NCBI GenBank assembly: GCA_046047615.1
Contig: JBJOHO010000053.1
Span: 1 to 5,343 of the forward strand
Length of the DNA stretch: 5,343 bases
Direction of reading: 5' to 3'
From: ZC4RG30 sp046047615
GTDB taxonomy: Bacteria > Pseudomonadota > Gammaproteobacteria > Steroidobacterales > Steroidobacteraceae
The position numbers and the translations under genes were made by a program. Positions within the stretch are counted from its first letter, which is position 1. The number at the start of each line of letters is the position of its first letter. Shown here one piece after another: positions 1 through 5,341 of the stretch. The notes beneath the pieces are model-generated. The model searched no databases, was not told where the DNA came from, and saw only the letters and a list, made by a program, of their open reading frames with translations.

Positions 1-2
1 TG

Positions 3-833
3 AACTTTGCCGCCGAAAGCCACGTGGACCGCTCCATCCACGGACCCGAAGACTTCATCCAGACCAACATCGTGGGGACGTTCCGTCTGCTCGAGGCCGT
101 GCGTGCCTACTGGTCCGCACTTCCGGCACCCGACAAACAGGCCTTCCGCTTCCTGCATGTCAGCACGGACGAAGTCTACGGGTCACTCGGCCCCACCGAC
201 CCGCCCTTCGCTGAAAGCCACCGCGTGGAGCCCAACAGCCCCTACAGCGCGAGCAAGGCCGCCAGCGACCACCTGGTGCGTGCCTGGCACCACACCTATG
301 GCCTGCCTGTGCTGACCACCAACTGCAGCAACAACTATGGCCCGCTGCATTTCCCGGAAAAGCTCATCCCGCTGATGATCGTGAACGCGCTGGCCGGCAA
401 GCCGCTGCCCGTCTATGGCGACGGCATGCAGGTGCGCGACTGGCTGTACGTGAAGGACCACGGCAGTGCCATCCGCCGCGTGCTCGAGGCCGGCCGTCTG
501 GGCGAGACTTACAACATCGGCGGCTGGAACGAGCAGCCCAACATCGCCATCGTGCGGCAGATCTGCGCCTTGCTTGATGAACTGCAGCCGCGGGCCGACG
601 GCCAGAGCTATCTCACACAGGTCACTTACGTGACCGACCGGCCCGGCCATGACCGCCGCTATGCCATCGACGCCCGCAAGATCGAGCGTGAGCTCGGCTG
701 GCGCCCCGCCGAGACCTTCGCCACCGGCCTGCGCAAGACGGTGGAGTGGTACCTGGCCAACCCCGGCTGGGTGCAGCGCGTGCAGAGCGGCGCCTACCGC
801 GAGTGGATCGGCAGGCAGTACGGCGCGGACTGA
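3..833 (+). CDS. rfbB: dTDP-glucose 4,6-dehydratase, 3' part (5' end outside window)
   Basis: This is the second enzyme of dTDP-L-rhamnose synthesis. It converts dTDP-glucose to dTDP-4-keto-6-deoxyglucose with bound NAD+ in the cytoplasm. The frame is open from base 3 and begins inside the conserved NFAAESHVDRSI block of RmlB, so roughly 80 N-terminal residues, including the Gly-rich NAD-binding loop, lie upstream of the window. The visible 276 residues hold the extended-SDR active site: STDEVYG, with the Thr-Asp-Glu triad at fragment residues 55-57, and YSASK, with Tyr81 and Lys85. The NCSNNYGP, GDGMQVRDWLYV and TYNIGG blocks follow, all typical of RmlB. The C-terminus (GRQYGAD) looks complete. 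The GTG at base 24 is internal, not a start. In related operons rfbD usually follows closely; here 2.45 kb of toxin-antitoxin DNA intervenes. A degenerate copy of the last coding bases reappears downstream of hipA. Confidence 0.96.
   Translation, partial: NFAAESHVDRSIHGPEDFIQTNIVGTFRLLEAVRAYWSALPAPDKQAFRFLHVSTDEVYGSLGPTDPPFAESHRVEPNSPYSASKAASDHLVRAWHHTYGLPVLTTNCSNNYGPLHFPEKLIPLMIVNALAGKPLPVYGDGMQVRDWLYVKDHGSAIRRVLEAGRLGETYNIGGWNEQPNIAIVRQICALLDELQPRADGQSYLTQVTYVTDRPGHDRRYAIDARKIERELGWRPAETFATGLRKTVEWYLANPGWVQRVQSGAYREWIGRQYGAD
767..798 (+). repeat. rfbB 3'-end segment, copy A of a degenerate direct repeat
   Basis: This is the intact copy, inside rfbB, encoding WVQRVQSGAY. It aligns with 2498-2529 at 28 of 33 columns counted by eye, with two single-base gaps. 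The 12-base core CAGCGCGTGCAG and the later GCCTACC are identical. The two copies bracket the hipBA module. Confidence 0.5.
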
Positions 834-860
834 GCACTCTGCGTTTTGTGTGATCTTGGT

Positions 861-902
861 GCTACATTAATACGTATTAAAGTTTAATCACGCTCACATT
901 AA
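861..902 (+). promoter_or_regulatory. Putative hipBA promoter/operator with phased palindromes
   Basis: This AT-rich block has 12 G/C in 42 bases, in otherwise strongly GC-rich DNA. It contains a perfect 14-base palindrome TTAATACGTATTAA (867-880), overlapped by a second perfect inverted repeat, ATTAAA-G-TTTAAT (876-888). Read as half-sites, TTAAT at 867 and ATTAA at 876 form one pair, and TTAAT at 884 and ATTAA at 898 form a second, wider pair ending directly against the hipB ATG. TTTAAT (883-888) resembles a sigma70 -10 box but has no well-placed -35 box; TTGGTG at 856-861 is 21 bases away. Known HipB proteins repress their own operon through palindromic operators. Assigning this array to HipB is inference from its position and symmetry. 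Confidence 0.55.
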
Positions 903-1238
903 ATGCCCACGCCCCACTACCCAACGCACAACGTGACGCGCGTGCTTCGGAAGCTCGGCGCAGATCTGCGTGACGCCCGCAAGCGGCGGAAGCTGCCCAT
1001 GGCCGTGGTCGCAGACCGCGCCTTCACCTCGCGCAGCAGCTTGCAGCGCGTCGAGGCGGGCGACCCGGCCGTCAGCATGGGCATTTATGCCGCCGTCATG
1101 CACGCGCTGGGATTGGTCGAGGGCCTGGGCGAAATCGCCGATGTCAAGCACGACGCAGTCGGCCAAGCACTCGCCAGTGCCGCCCTGCCACAGCGGGTCC
1201 GGCTGCCGCGCAAGCCACAGGGCGACGACCATGCCTGA
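903..1238 (+). CDS. hipB: HipB-like Xre-family antitoxin/autorepressor
   Basis: This 111-residue protein has one helix-turn-helix domain at about residues 13-79. It contains the pattern LRDARKRRKLPMAVVADRA, then SRSSLQRVEAGDPAVSMG, the usual Xre layout with a recognition helix near residues 43-51. The C-terminal tail (residues 95-111) is basic and probably unstructured. By family knowledge, HipB binds HipA to neutralise it and binds operator DNA to repress the pair. The gene overlaps hipA by 8 bases, the standard arrangement. ATG 903 is the first in-frame start after the rfbB stop, and the AT-rich operator ends exactly at it. No Shine-Dalgarno sequence precedes it, so initiation may be weak or from a very short leader. 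The hipB symbol is given on synteny with hipA plus the domain; overall identity to E. coli HipB is not apparent. Confidence 0.85.
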   Translation: MPTPHYPTHNVTRVLRKLGADLRDARKRRKLPMAVVADRAFTSRSSLQRVEAGDPAVSMGIYAAVMHALGLVEGLGEIADVKHDAVGQALASAALPQRVRLPRKPQGDDHA

Positions 1239-2487
1239 CATCGAGGTGCACCTCGACAGCGGCCCACAGACTCGCCTTGTTGGGCTCGCGCGCGCCCAAC
1301 GGATCCGGGGCAAGGAAACCTTCGTTTTCGAATACTCAGCCAGCTGGCTGGATGCCCCCGACCGGTTCGCGTTGGAGCCGGCCCTACCCTTGGACCGCGG
1401 CCGCTTTGTCCCGCGCAGCGGCCTGCCCCTGTTCGGCGCCCTGGCAGATTCCGCACCGGACACCTGGGGCAGAAGGCTCATGCAGCGTCGCGAGCGCCGA
1501 CAAGCAGAGCGCGAACGGCGGCCCGTGCGCACGCTGCTGGAAAGTGACTACCTGCTTGGCGTGTCGGATTTCACGCGCGCCGGAGCACTCCGCTTGCGGG
1601 TGCCGGGCGCACCGGATTTTTCAGCGCCACTGCGCAGCGGCATCCCGCCGTTGGTTGAACTGGGCCGTCTGCTGCAAGTCAGCGAACGGATCCTGCGGGA
1701 CGAAGACACCGAGGAAGACCTGCAACTCATCTTCGCACCGGGGTCCTCCTTGGGCGGCGCACGGCCCAAAGCGTCGGTCACAGACAACCAAGGCAACCTG
1801 TGCATCGCCAAGTTCCCCAAGGAGACCGACGAATACAGCGTGGAAACCTGGGAGGCAGTGGCACTGGCACTGGCCCATCGTGCCGGCATCGAGGTGCCGG
1901 AGCATCGGCTGATCCGGGCCGCCGGCAAGCCGGTGCTGCTGTCGCGGCGCTTTGACCGGAACGGCCAAGGGCGTGTGCCCTATCTTTCGGCACTTGCCAT
2001 GTCGGGCTTGGCCGACGGTGAACGGGGAAGCTACCCGGAGCTCGTGGACCTGCTGACACGCCATGGGGCAGCTGCGCGAGCCGACTCGATCCAACTGTAC
2101 AAACGTGTGGCCTTCAACGTGCTCGTCTCCAACGTAGACGACCATCTGCGAAACCACGGATTCCTGCGCAAGTCCGGCGAAGGATGGACCCTGTCGCCGG
2201 CCTTCGACCTGAACCCCGTCCCGGTCGATGTCCGTCCGCGGGTGCTGACGACCCTGATCGACCTCGATGACGGCACCTGCTCGCGCGAACTTCTGGAGTC
2301 CACGGCGACGCACTTTGGGCTAGCGCCAAACCCGGCCCGCGCGCTGCTGAAACAAGTTGCAGAAGTCACCCGTACCTGGCGCGAGGTCGCACAGTCGCTT
2401 GGGGCGCGCCCTGCTGAAATCGCACGCATGGCGAGCGCCTTTGAGCATGAGGATCTGCAAAACATTTTGCGAGACAGCCGGCGGTAA
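1231..2487 (+). CDS. hipA: HipA-family serine/threonine kinase toxin
   Basis: This 418-residue HipA-fold kinase is slightly shorter than E. coli HipA (440). The N-terminal subdomain includes the family phrase LPLFGALADSAPDTWGRRLM at about residues 65-84. The Gly-rich loop SSLGGARPK (172-180) aligns with SVAGAQEK of E. coli HipA, which places the autophosphorylated serine at Ser173. Lys194 in IAKFP is the likely ATP-binding lysine. SNVDDHLRNHG (300-310) supplies the catalytic Asp303 and Asn308, and AFDLNP (324-329) supplies the metal-binding Asp326. All key residues are present, so the kinase looks intact. E. coli HipA phosphorylates glutamyl-tRNA synthetase; the target here is unknown, since other HipA groups act elsewhere. 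The start ATG 1231 has AGGG at 1219-1222 and overlaps the hipB stop, indicating translational coupling. It reads in the same direction as the rfb genes. Confidence 0.93.
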   Translation: MPDIEVHLDSGPQTRLVGLARAQRIRGKETFVFEYSASWLDAPDRFALEPALPLDRGRFVPRSGLPLFGALADSAPDTWGRRLMQRRERRQAERERRPVRTLLESDYLLGVSDFTRAGALRLRVPGAPDFSAPLRSGIPPLVELGRLLQVSERILRDEDTEEDLQLIFAPGSSLGGARPKASVTDNQGNLCIAKFPKETDEYSVETWEAVALALAHRAGIEVPEHRLIRAAGKPVLLSRRFDRNGQGRVPYLSALAMSGLADGERGSYPELVDLLTRHGAAARADSIQLYKRVAFNVLVSNVDDHLRNHGFLRKSGEGWTLSPAFDLNPVPVDVRPRVLTTLIDLDDGTCSRELLESTATHFGLAPNPARALLKQVAEVTRTWREVAQSLGARPAEIARMASAFEHEDLQNILRDSRR

Positions 2488-2497
2488 TTCGCCGCAA

Positions 2498-2529
2498 CTG
2501 GTCCAGCGCGTGCAGCAGCGCTGCCTACC
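2498..2529 (+). repeat. Degenerate remnant of rfbB 3' end, copy B
   Basis: It lies 10 bases after the hipA stop and matches 767-798 at 28 of 33 aligned columns, counted by eye. Ignoring one extra C near 2516, the sequence would read VQRVQSAAYHPD against VQRVQSGAYREW in RfbB. It is too short and frameshifted to code for anything. It is best explained as a leftover of an rfbB 3' end separated from the gene by the hipBA insertion. Chance similarity in GC-rich DNA is possible but less likely given its exact placement. Confidence 0.45.
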
Positions 2530-2764
2530 ACCCTGACGTCGGAAACTGCAGCGATTGTCCATCCCGCCGCAGCGTGACCTCCTGCGGCGACACCGCCAGG
2601 AACCAGGTCTGCCGCTCGGCACGCGGCGCCGTACTCGCGAAAGTGGCGGCAATGTGCTGCGACTCGACCATCCGCCAGACCTGGCCGCGCCAGGCCCGGG
2701 CCTCAGACGAGACCGCGCGAGGCGTCCAGGTAGTGGACGACACGGACCAGTCCTTCGGTTTCAC
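2525..2764 (-). pseudogene. Truncated RES-domain toxin remnant
   Basis: On the - strand, just past the antitoxin stop, one frame reads ARAWRGQVWRMVESQHIAAT (about 2701-2642). This matches, from memory, the N-terminus of a RES-domain toxin group whose members start near WRxVEAQHxxxT and continue with a VDSxxEQxxLE block. Here that block and the whole catalytic domain are missing. After Thr (2642) the frame continues with about 38 residues I do not recognise, ending in FPTSGW and a stop at 2525-2527. RES proteins of Xre-RES pairs degrade or modify NAD+; this fragment cannot. The true start is unclear: the frame is open into the antitoxin gene, with ATG at 2764 and a possible GTG closer in. The family match is recognition without a search, so a small unrelated ORF remains possible. 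Confidence 0.45.
2565..2589. other. Perfect 8-bp inverted repeat between convergent modules
   Basis: CGCCGCAG at 2565-2572 pairs with CTGCGGCG at 2582-2589 around a 9-base loop. It lies between hipA (+ strand) and the antitoxin gene (- strand) reading towards it, so it could slow or end transcription from either side. There is no T-tract on either strand, so a classical intrinsic terminator is not supported. Confidence 0.25.
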
Positions 2765-3149
2765 GGATCAGATCGAGCGGCCGGCCATTGAGGGCCCGGT
2801 TCTCACTGGCAAGCCATTGGCGAGCAGCCGGCCCGGTGCCCACGATGGAGTCGAGCGAGCGGAACAGCCGCACAAACAACAGGGCGAACTCCCACTCCTT
2901 GCGACGCTGGTCGAGCAGGTAATGGCCGCTGTAAAGCCGGGTCACGGTCGGTGGACTGACGCCGAGCACCTTGGCCAACATGACACGCGGGACATCCAGC
3001 ATGTCTGCGGCACGCGCTACCGCTTTGGTCAAGACCAATGCTGGACTGGGGCCGTTGGCCAGATCGGATTGGGACACTTGAATGCTCACCCCTCCTTCCT
3101 CGAGAAAGTTTAGATCCATATACTTTTTGAAAGTCGCCTGCGGGTCCAT
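2703..3149 (-). CDS. Xre/MbcA/ParS-type antitoxin, apparently without a functional toxin
   Basis: This 148-residue protein resembles antitoxins of Xre-RES toxin-antitoxin systems. Residues about 38-75 (from LVLTKAVARAADMLDV through AKVLGVSPPTVTRLYSG) form a helix-turn-helix DNA-binding domain. Residues 86-148 form the toxin-binding domain, with the typical WLASENRALNGRPLDLI near 112-128 and the end VVHYLDASRGLV. The start at 3149 is chosen because AGGA lies 7 bases upstream on the coding strand. An ATG at 3173 would add eight residues but lacks a ribosome-binding site, and the frame stays open further up to 3278. It is divergent from rfbD and convergent with hipA. The expected partner directly downstream survives only as a short remnant, so this looks like an orphan antitoxin that might still act as a DNA-binding repressor. 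Confidence 0.82.
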   Translation of the reverse strand: MDPQATFKKYMDLNFLEEGGVSIQVSQSDLANGPSPALVLTKAVARAADMLDVPRVMLAKVLGVSPPTVTRLYSGHYLLDQRRKEWEFALLFVRLFRSLDSIVGTGPAARQWLASENRALNGRPLDLIRETEGLVRVVHYLDASRGLV

Positions 3150-3163
3150 CTGGATATCCTGCG

Positions 3164-3190
3164 CCGGGCTCATGCCGTAAGACAGCCCGG
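3164..3190 (-). promoter_or_regulatory. Inverted repeat upstream of the antitoxin start, possible operator
   Basis: CCGGGCT (3164-3170) and AGCCCGG (3184-3190) form a perfect 7-bp inverted repeat with a 13-base spacer, about 15 bases upstream of the chosen antitoxin start. Its place between the antitoxin and rfbD suits an autoregulatory operator or a leader hairpin. No convincing sigma70 promoter was found on either strand of 3150-3284, so rfbDA and the antitoxin must use a weak or unrecognised promoter, or be read through. Confidence 0.25.
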
Positions 3191-3284
3191 GATTTGAGCT
3201 TTCCGCACCGTTTATGTGTGATCCAGTCAGCGACCATCCCGGCCATTTGTTGTCTGCCGACCCCCAGCACACCAACAATCCACC

Positions 3285-4187
3285 ATGACCTCACCTCGCA
3301 TCCTGCTGCTGGGCAAGAACGGCCAGGTGGGCCGGGAGCTGCAGCGCAGCCTCGCACCGCTGGCCGAGCTGGTCGCGCTGGACCGGCATTCCACGCCCCA
3401 CACCGGGAACCTATCGGACCTGGACGGTCTGCGCGCCACGCTGCGCGCCCTGCAACCCACGGTCATCATCAATGCCGCGGCCTACACCGCCGTCGACAAG
3501 GCCGAGAGCGAACCGGAGTTGGCCCGCCTCATCAACGCCATCGCGCCTGGCCTGCTGGCCGAAGAGGCAATGCGATTGGGCGCCCTGTTGGTGCACTACA
3601 GCACGGACTATGTGTTCGACGGCAGTGGCAACACACCCTGGAAAGAAACCGACCGAACCGGCCCCTTGGGCGCTTACGGCCAGACCAAGCTCGAGGGCGA
3701 ACAGGCCATCCAGGCCAGCGGCGCAAGGCACCTCATCCTGCGCAGCGGCTGGATCCATTCGCGCCATGGGCACAACTTCGCCCGCACCATGCTGCGCCTG
3801 GCCCGCGAGCGCGAGACGCTGACGGTGGTGGATGACCAGTGCGGCGCCCCCACCGGTGCAGACCTCGTTGCAGACGTCACGACGAAGGCGCTGCGCCAAC
3901 TGCTGGCCGGACACGCCGCCGGCGGCCTGTACCACCTGTCCGCGGCCGGCGAAACCACCTGGCACGACTACGCCAGCTACCTCATCAATGCAGCACGGCA
4001 ACGGTACCCCGACCTGCCGTGGACGGTGAAGCGCATCGAAGCCGTGCCCAGCAGCGGCTATCCCACTGCCGCACGCCGGCCGCTGAACAGCCGTCTGGAC
4101 TGCCGCGCCCTGCAGAGAACTTTTGACCTCATGCTGCCGCCGTGGCAACAAGGTGCCGAACAACTGCTGAACCAGGGACCGCCATGA
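3285..4187 (+). CDS. rfbD: dTDP-4-dehydrorhamnose reductase
   Basis: This is the last enzyme of the pathway. It reduces dTDP-4-keto-L-rhamnose to dTDP-L-rhamnose with NAD(P)H in the cytoplasm. It has 300 residues, the normal family length. The N-terminal Rossmann motif is LLLGKNGQVGREL (7-19). INAAAYTAVDKAESE (62-76) and STDYVFDG (106-113) follow, then the SDR catalytic pair in YGQTK (Tyr131, Lys135), with the active-site Thr107. LRSGWIHSRHGHNF (152-165) and the C-terminal RPLNSRLD (265-272), part of the substrate-binding domain, are also typical of RmlD. The ATG at 3285 is the right start because the Rossmann strand begins five residues later, although no clear Shine-Dalgarno sequence precedes it. 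Its stop overlaps the rfbA start (ATGA). It is separated from rfbB by the toxin-antitoxin cargo, so it may depend on read-through or a local promoter. Confidence 0.96.
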   Translation: MTSPRILLLGKNGQVGRELQRSLAPLAELVALDRHSTPHTGNLSDLDGLRATLRALQPTVIINAAAYTAVDKAESEPELARLINAIAPGLLAEEAMRLGALLVHYSTDYVFDGSGNTPWKETDRTGPLGAYGQTKLEGEQAIQASGARHLILRSGWIHSRHGHNFARTMLRLARERETLTVVDDQCGAPTGADLVADVTTKALRQLLAGHAAGGLYHLSAAGETTWHDYASYLINAARQRYPDLPWTVKRIEAVPSSGYPTAARRPLNSRLDCRALQRTFDLMLPPWQQGAEQLLNQGPP

Positions 4188-5341
4188 GTGCGACAAAGGC
4201 CCGCAAGGGCATCATCCTGGCCGGCGGCGCCGGCACGCGGCTGCACCCGGCAACCCTGGCCGTCAGCAAGCAGCTGCTGCCTGTGTACGACAAGCCGATG
4301 ATCTATTACCCGCTCACCACGCTCATGCTGGCGGGCATCCGCGACGTGCTGGTCATCAGCACCCCGCAAGACACCCCCCGCTTCGAGCAGCTGCTGGGCG
4401 ACGGCAGCCAGTGGGGCATGCACATCGACTATGCCGTGCAGCCCAAACCGGAGGGCCTCGCCCAAGCCTTCCTGATCGGGGAGAAGTTCATCGACGGTGC
4501 ACCCAGCGCCCTGGTGTTGGGCGACAACATTTTCTACGGCCATGACCTGCAGAAACTGCTGATCGAGAGCAATGCGCAAACACGGGGCGCCACTGTTTTC
4601 GGGTATCACGTGCAGGACCCGGAGCGCTACGGCGTAGTGGCCTTTGACGCCGCCGGCCGGGCCATCAGCATTGAAGAGAAGCCAAAGCTGCCACAGTCCA
4701 ACTATGCAGTAACTGGCCTGTATTTCTTTGACGAAAGCGTGGTTGAGATTGCCAAGACGGTGAAACCCAGCGCCCTGGTGTTGGGCGACAACATTTTCTA
4801 CGGCCATGACCTGCAGAAACTGCTGATCGAGAGCAATGCGCAAACACAGGGCGCCACTGTTTTCGCGTACCACGTGCAGGACCCGGAGCGGTACGGCGTA
4901 GTGGCCTTTGACGCCGCCGGCCGGGCCATCAGCATTGAAGAGAAGCCCACGCTGCCACAGTCCAACTATGCAGTAACTGGCCTGTATTTCTTTGACGAAA
5001 GCGTGGTTGAGATTGCCAAGACGGTGAAACCCAGCGCCCGTGGGGAACTGGAGATCACGGACGTGAACCGCGCGTACCTGGAGGCCGGAACACTCAGTGT
5101 GCAGACCCTGGGCCGCGGGTACGCATGGCTGGACACCGGCACCCATGACAGCCTGCTGGATGCCAGCCAATTCATTGCCACGCTGGAACGCAGGCAGGGG
5201 CTGAAAGTGGCCTGCCCCGAGGAGGTGGCGTGGCGGCGGGGGTGGATCAATGAGGCGCAATTGAGGCAACTGGCCACACCGATGCAGAACAACGGCTATG
5301 GACGGTATCTGAGGGGGCTGTTGCCCCCGGGCCCACCATAG
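4184..5341 (+). CDS. rfbA: Glucose-1-phosphate thymidylyltransferase with internal 88-residue tandem duplication
   Basis: RmlA makes dTDP-glucose from dTTP and glucose-1-phosphate, the committing and feedback-regulated step of rhamnose synthesis. The start ATG 4184 has AGGGA at 4174-4178 and overlaps the rfbD stop. The N-terminus has the nucleotidyltransferase signature GGAGTRL (14-20), then SKQLLPVYDKP and YAVQPKPEGLAQAF. Residues 107-194 are repeated as 195-282. Each copy holds LGDNIFYGHD (metal-binding Asp114 and Asp202), YHVQDPERYGVV, ISIEEKP and NYAVTGLYFFD. RGELEITDVNRAYLE, GRGYAWLDTGTHDSLL (second metal ligand Asp317) and a normal C-terminus follow. The protein is 385 residues; without one copy it would be 297, matching the usual 290-297. 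The frame is kept throughout. Activity is uncertain, because the duplicated segment is part of the catalytic core and one copy would have to loop out or form an extra half-domain. Confidence 0.93.
   Translation: MSATKARKGIILAGGAGTRLHPATLAVSKQLLPVYDKPMIYYPLTTLMLAGIRDVLVISTPQDTPRFEQLLGDGSQWGMHIDYAVQPKPEGLAQAFLIGEKFIDGAPSALVLGDNIFYGHDLQKLLIESNAQTRGATVFGYHVQDPERYGVVAFDAAGRAISIEEKPKLPQSNYAVTGLYFFDESVVEIAKTVKPSALVLGDNIFYGHDLQKLLIESNAQTQGATVFAYHVQDPERYGVVAFDAAGRAISIEEKPTLPQSNYAVTGLYFFDESVVEIAKTVKPSARGELEITDVNRAYLEAGTLSVQTLGRGYAWLDTGTHDSLLDASQFIATLERRQGLKVACPEEVAWRRGWINEAQLRQLATPMQNNGYGRYLRGLLPPGPP
4501..4764 (+). repeat. Tandem duplication in rfbA, copy 1 (264 bp)
   Basis: This is the first unit of a head-to-tail repeat with a period of 264 bases (88 codons). 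It differs from copy 2 at six positions: 4584, 4602, 4606, 4627, 4684 and 4686. Three are silent and three replace residues (Arg134, Gly140 and Lys168 here against Gln, Ala and Thr in copy 2). The 11-base string ACCCAGCGCCC begins this copy, begins copy 2 (4765) and occurs again directly after copy 2 (5029-5039). Confidence 0.98.
4765..5028 (+). repeat. Tandem duplication in rfbA, copy 2 (264 bp)
   Basis: This is the second unit, about 97.7% identical to copy 1 (258 of 264 bases). The sequence then continues as the normal rfbA gene, since ACCCAGCGCCC at 5029 runs on into the PSARGELE block, which is present only once. The junction between copies is seamless and keeps the reading frame. Confidence 0.98.

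Noticed and set aside
970..1230. Longer HipA starting upstream at 970
   Set aside because: That stretch is an out-of-frame reading of hipB, has no HipA similarity, and the ATG at 1231 has a ribosome-binding site and the usual overlap with hipB.
1621..2313. A 230-codon open frame on the - strand opposite hipA
   Set aside because: Antisense shadow; the + strand frame carries every HipA kinase motif.
2507..2522. Short inverted repeat near the hipA stop as a terminator
   Set aside because: Only about 5 paired bases and no T-tract; the sequence is better explained as the rfbB 3'-end remnant.
2574..3113. A 179-codon open frame on the + strand opposite the antitoxin
   Set aside because: No recognised domain, while the opposite strand encodes a convincing Xre/MbcA antitoxin with a good ribosome-binding site.
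834..3284. Insertion sequence or phage as carrier of the toxin-antitoxin genes
   Set aside because: No transposase or integrase and no terminal inverted repeats with target duplication were seen; only the degenerate rfbB-end repeat hints at insertion.
3411..4196. A 261-codon open frame on the - strand opposite rfbD
   Set aside because: Antisense shadow of a clear RmlD gene, with no family features and low-complexity Ala/Gly/Gln-rich composition.
4501..5028. Two separate rfbA genes or a gene fusion
   Set aside because: Only the 88-codon middle segment is repeated; the N-terminal signature and the C-terminal half each occur once, so it is an internal tandem duplication.
4058..5269. A 403-codon open frame on the - strand opposite rfbD/rfbA, also showing an internal repeat
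   Set aside because: It mirrors the GC-rich codon pattern of rfbA, and its repeat is just the rfbA duplication read backwards. No recognisable domain, while the + strand frame is an unmistakable RmlA.
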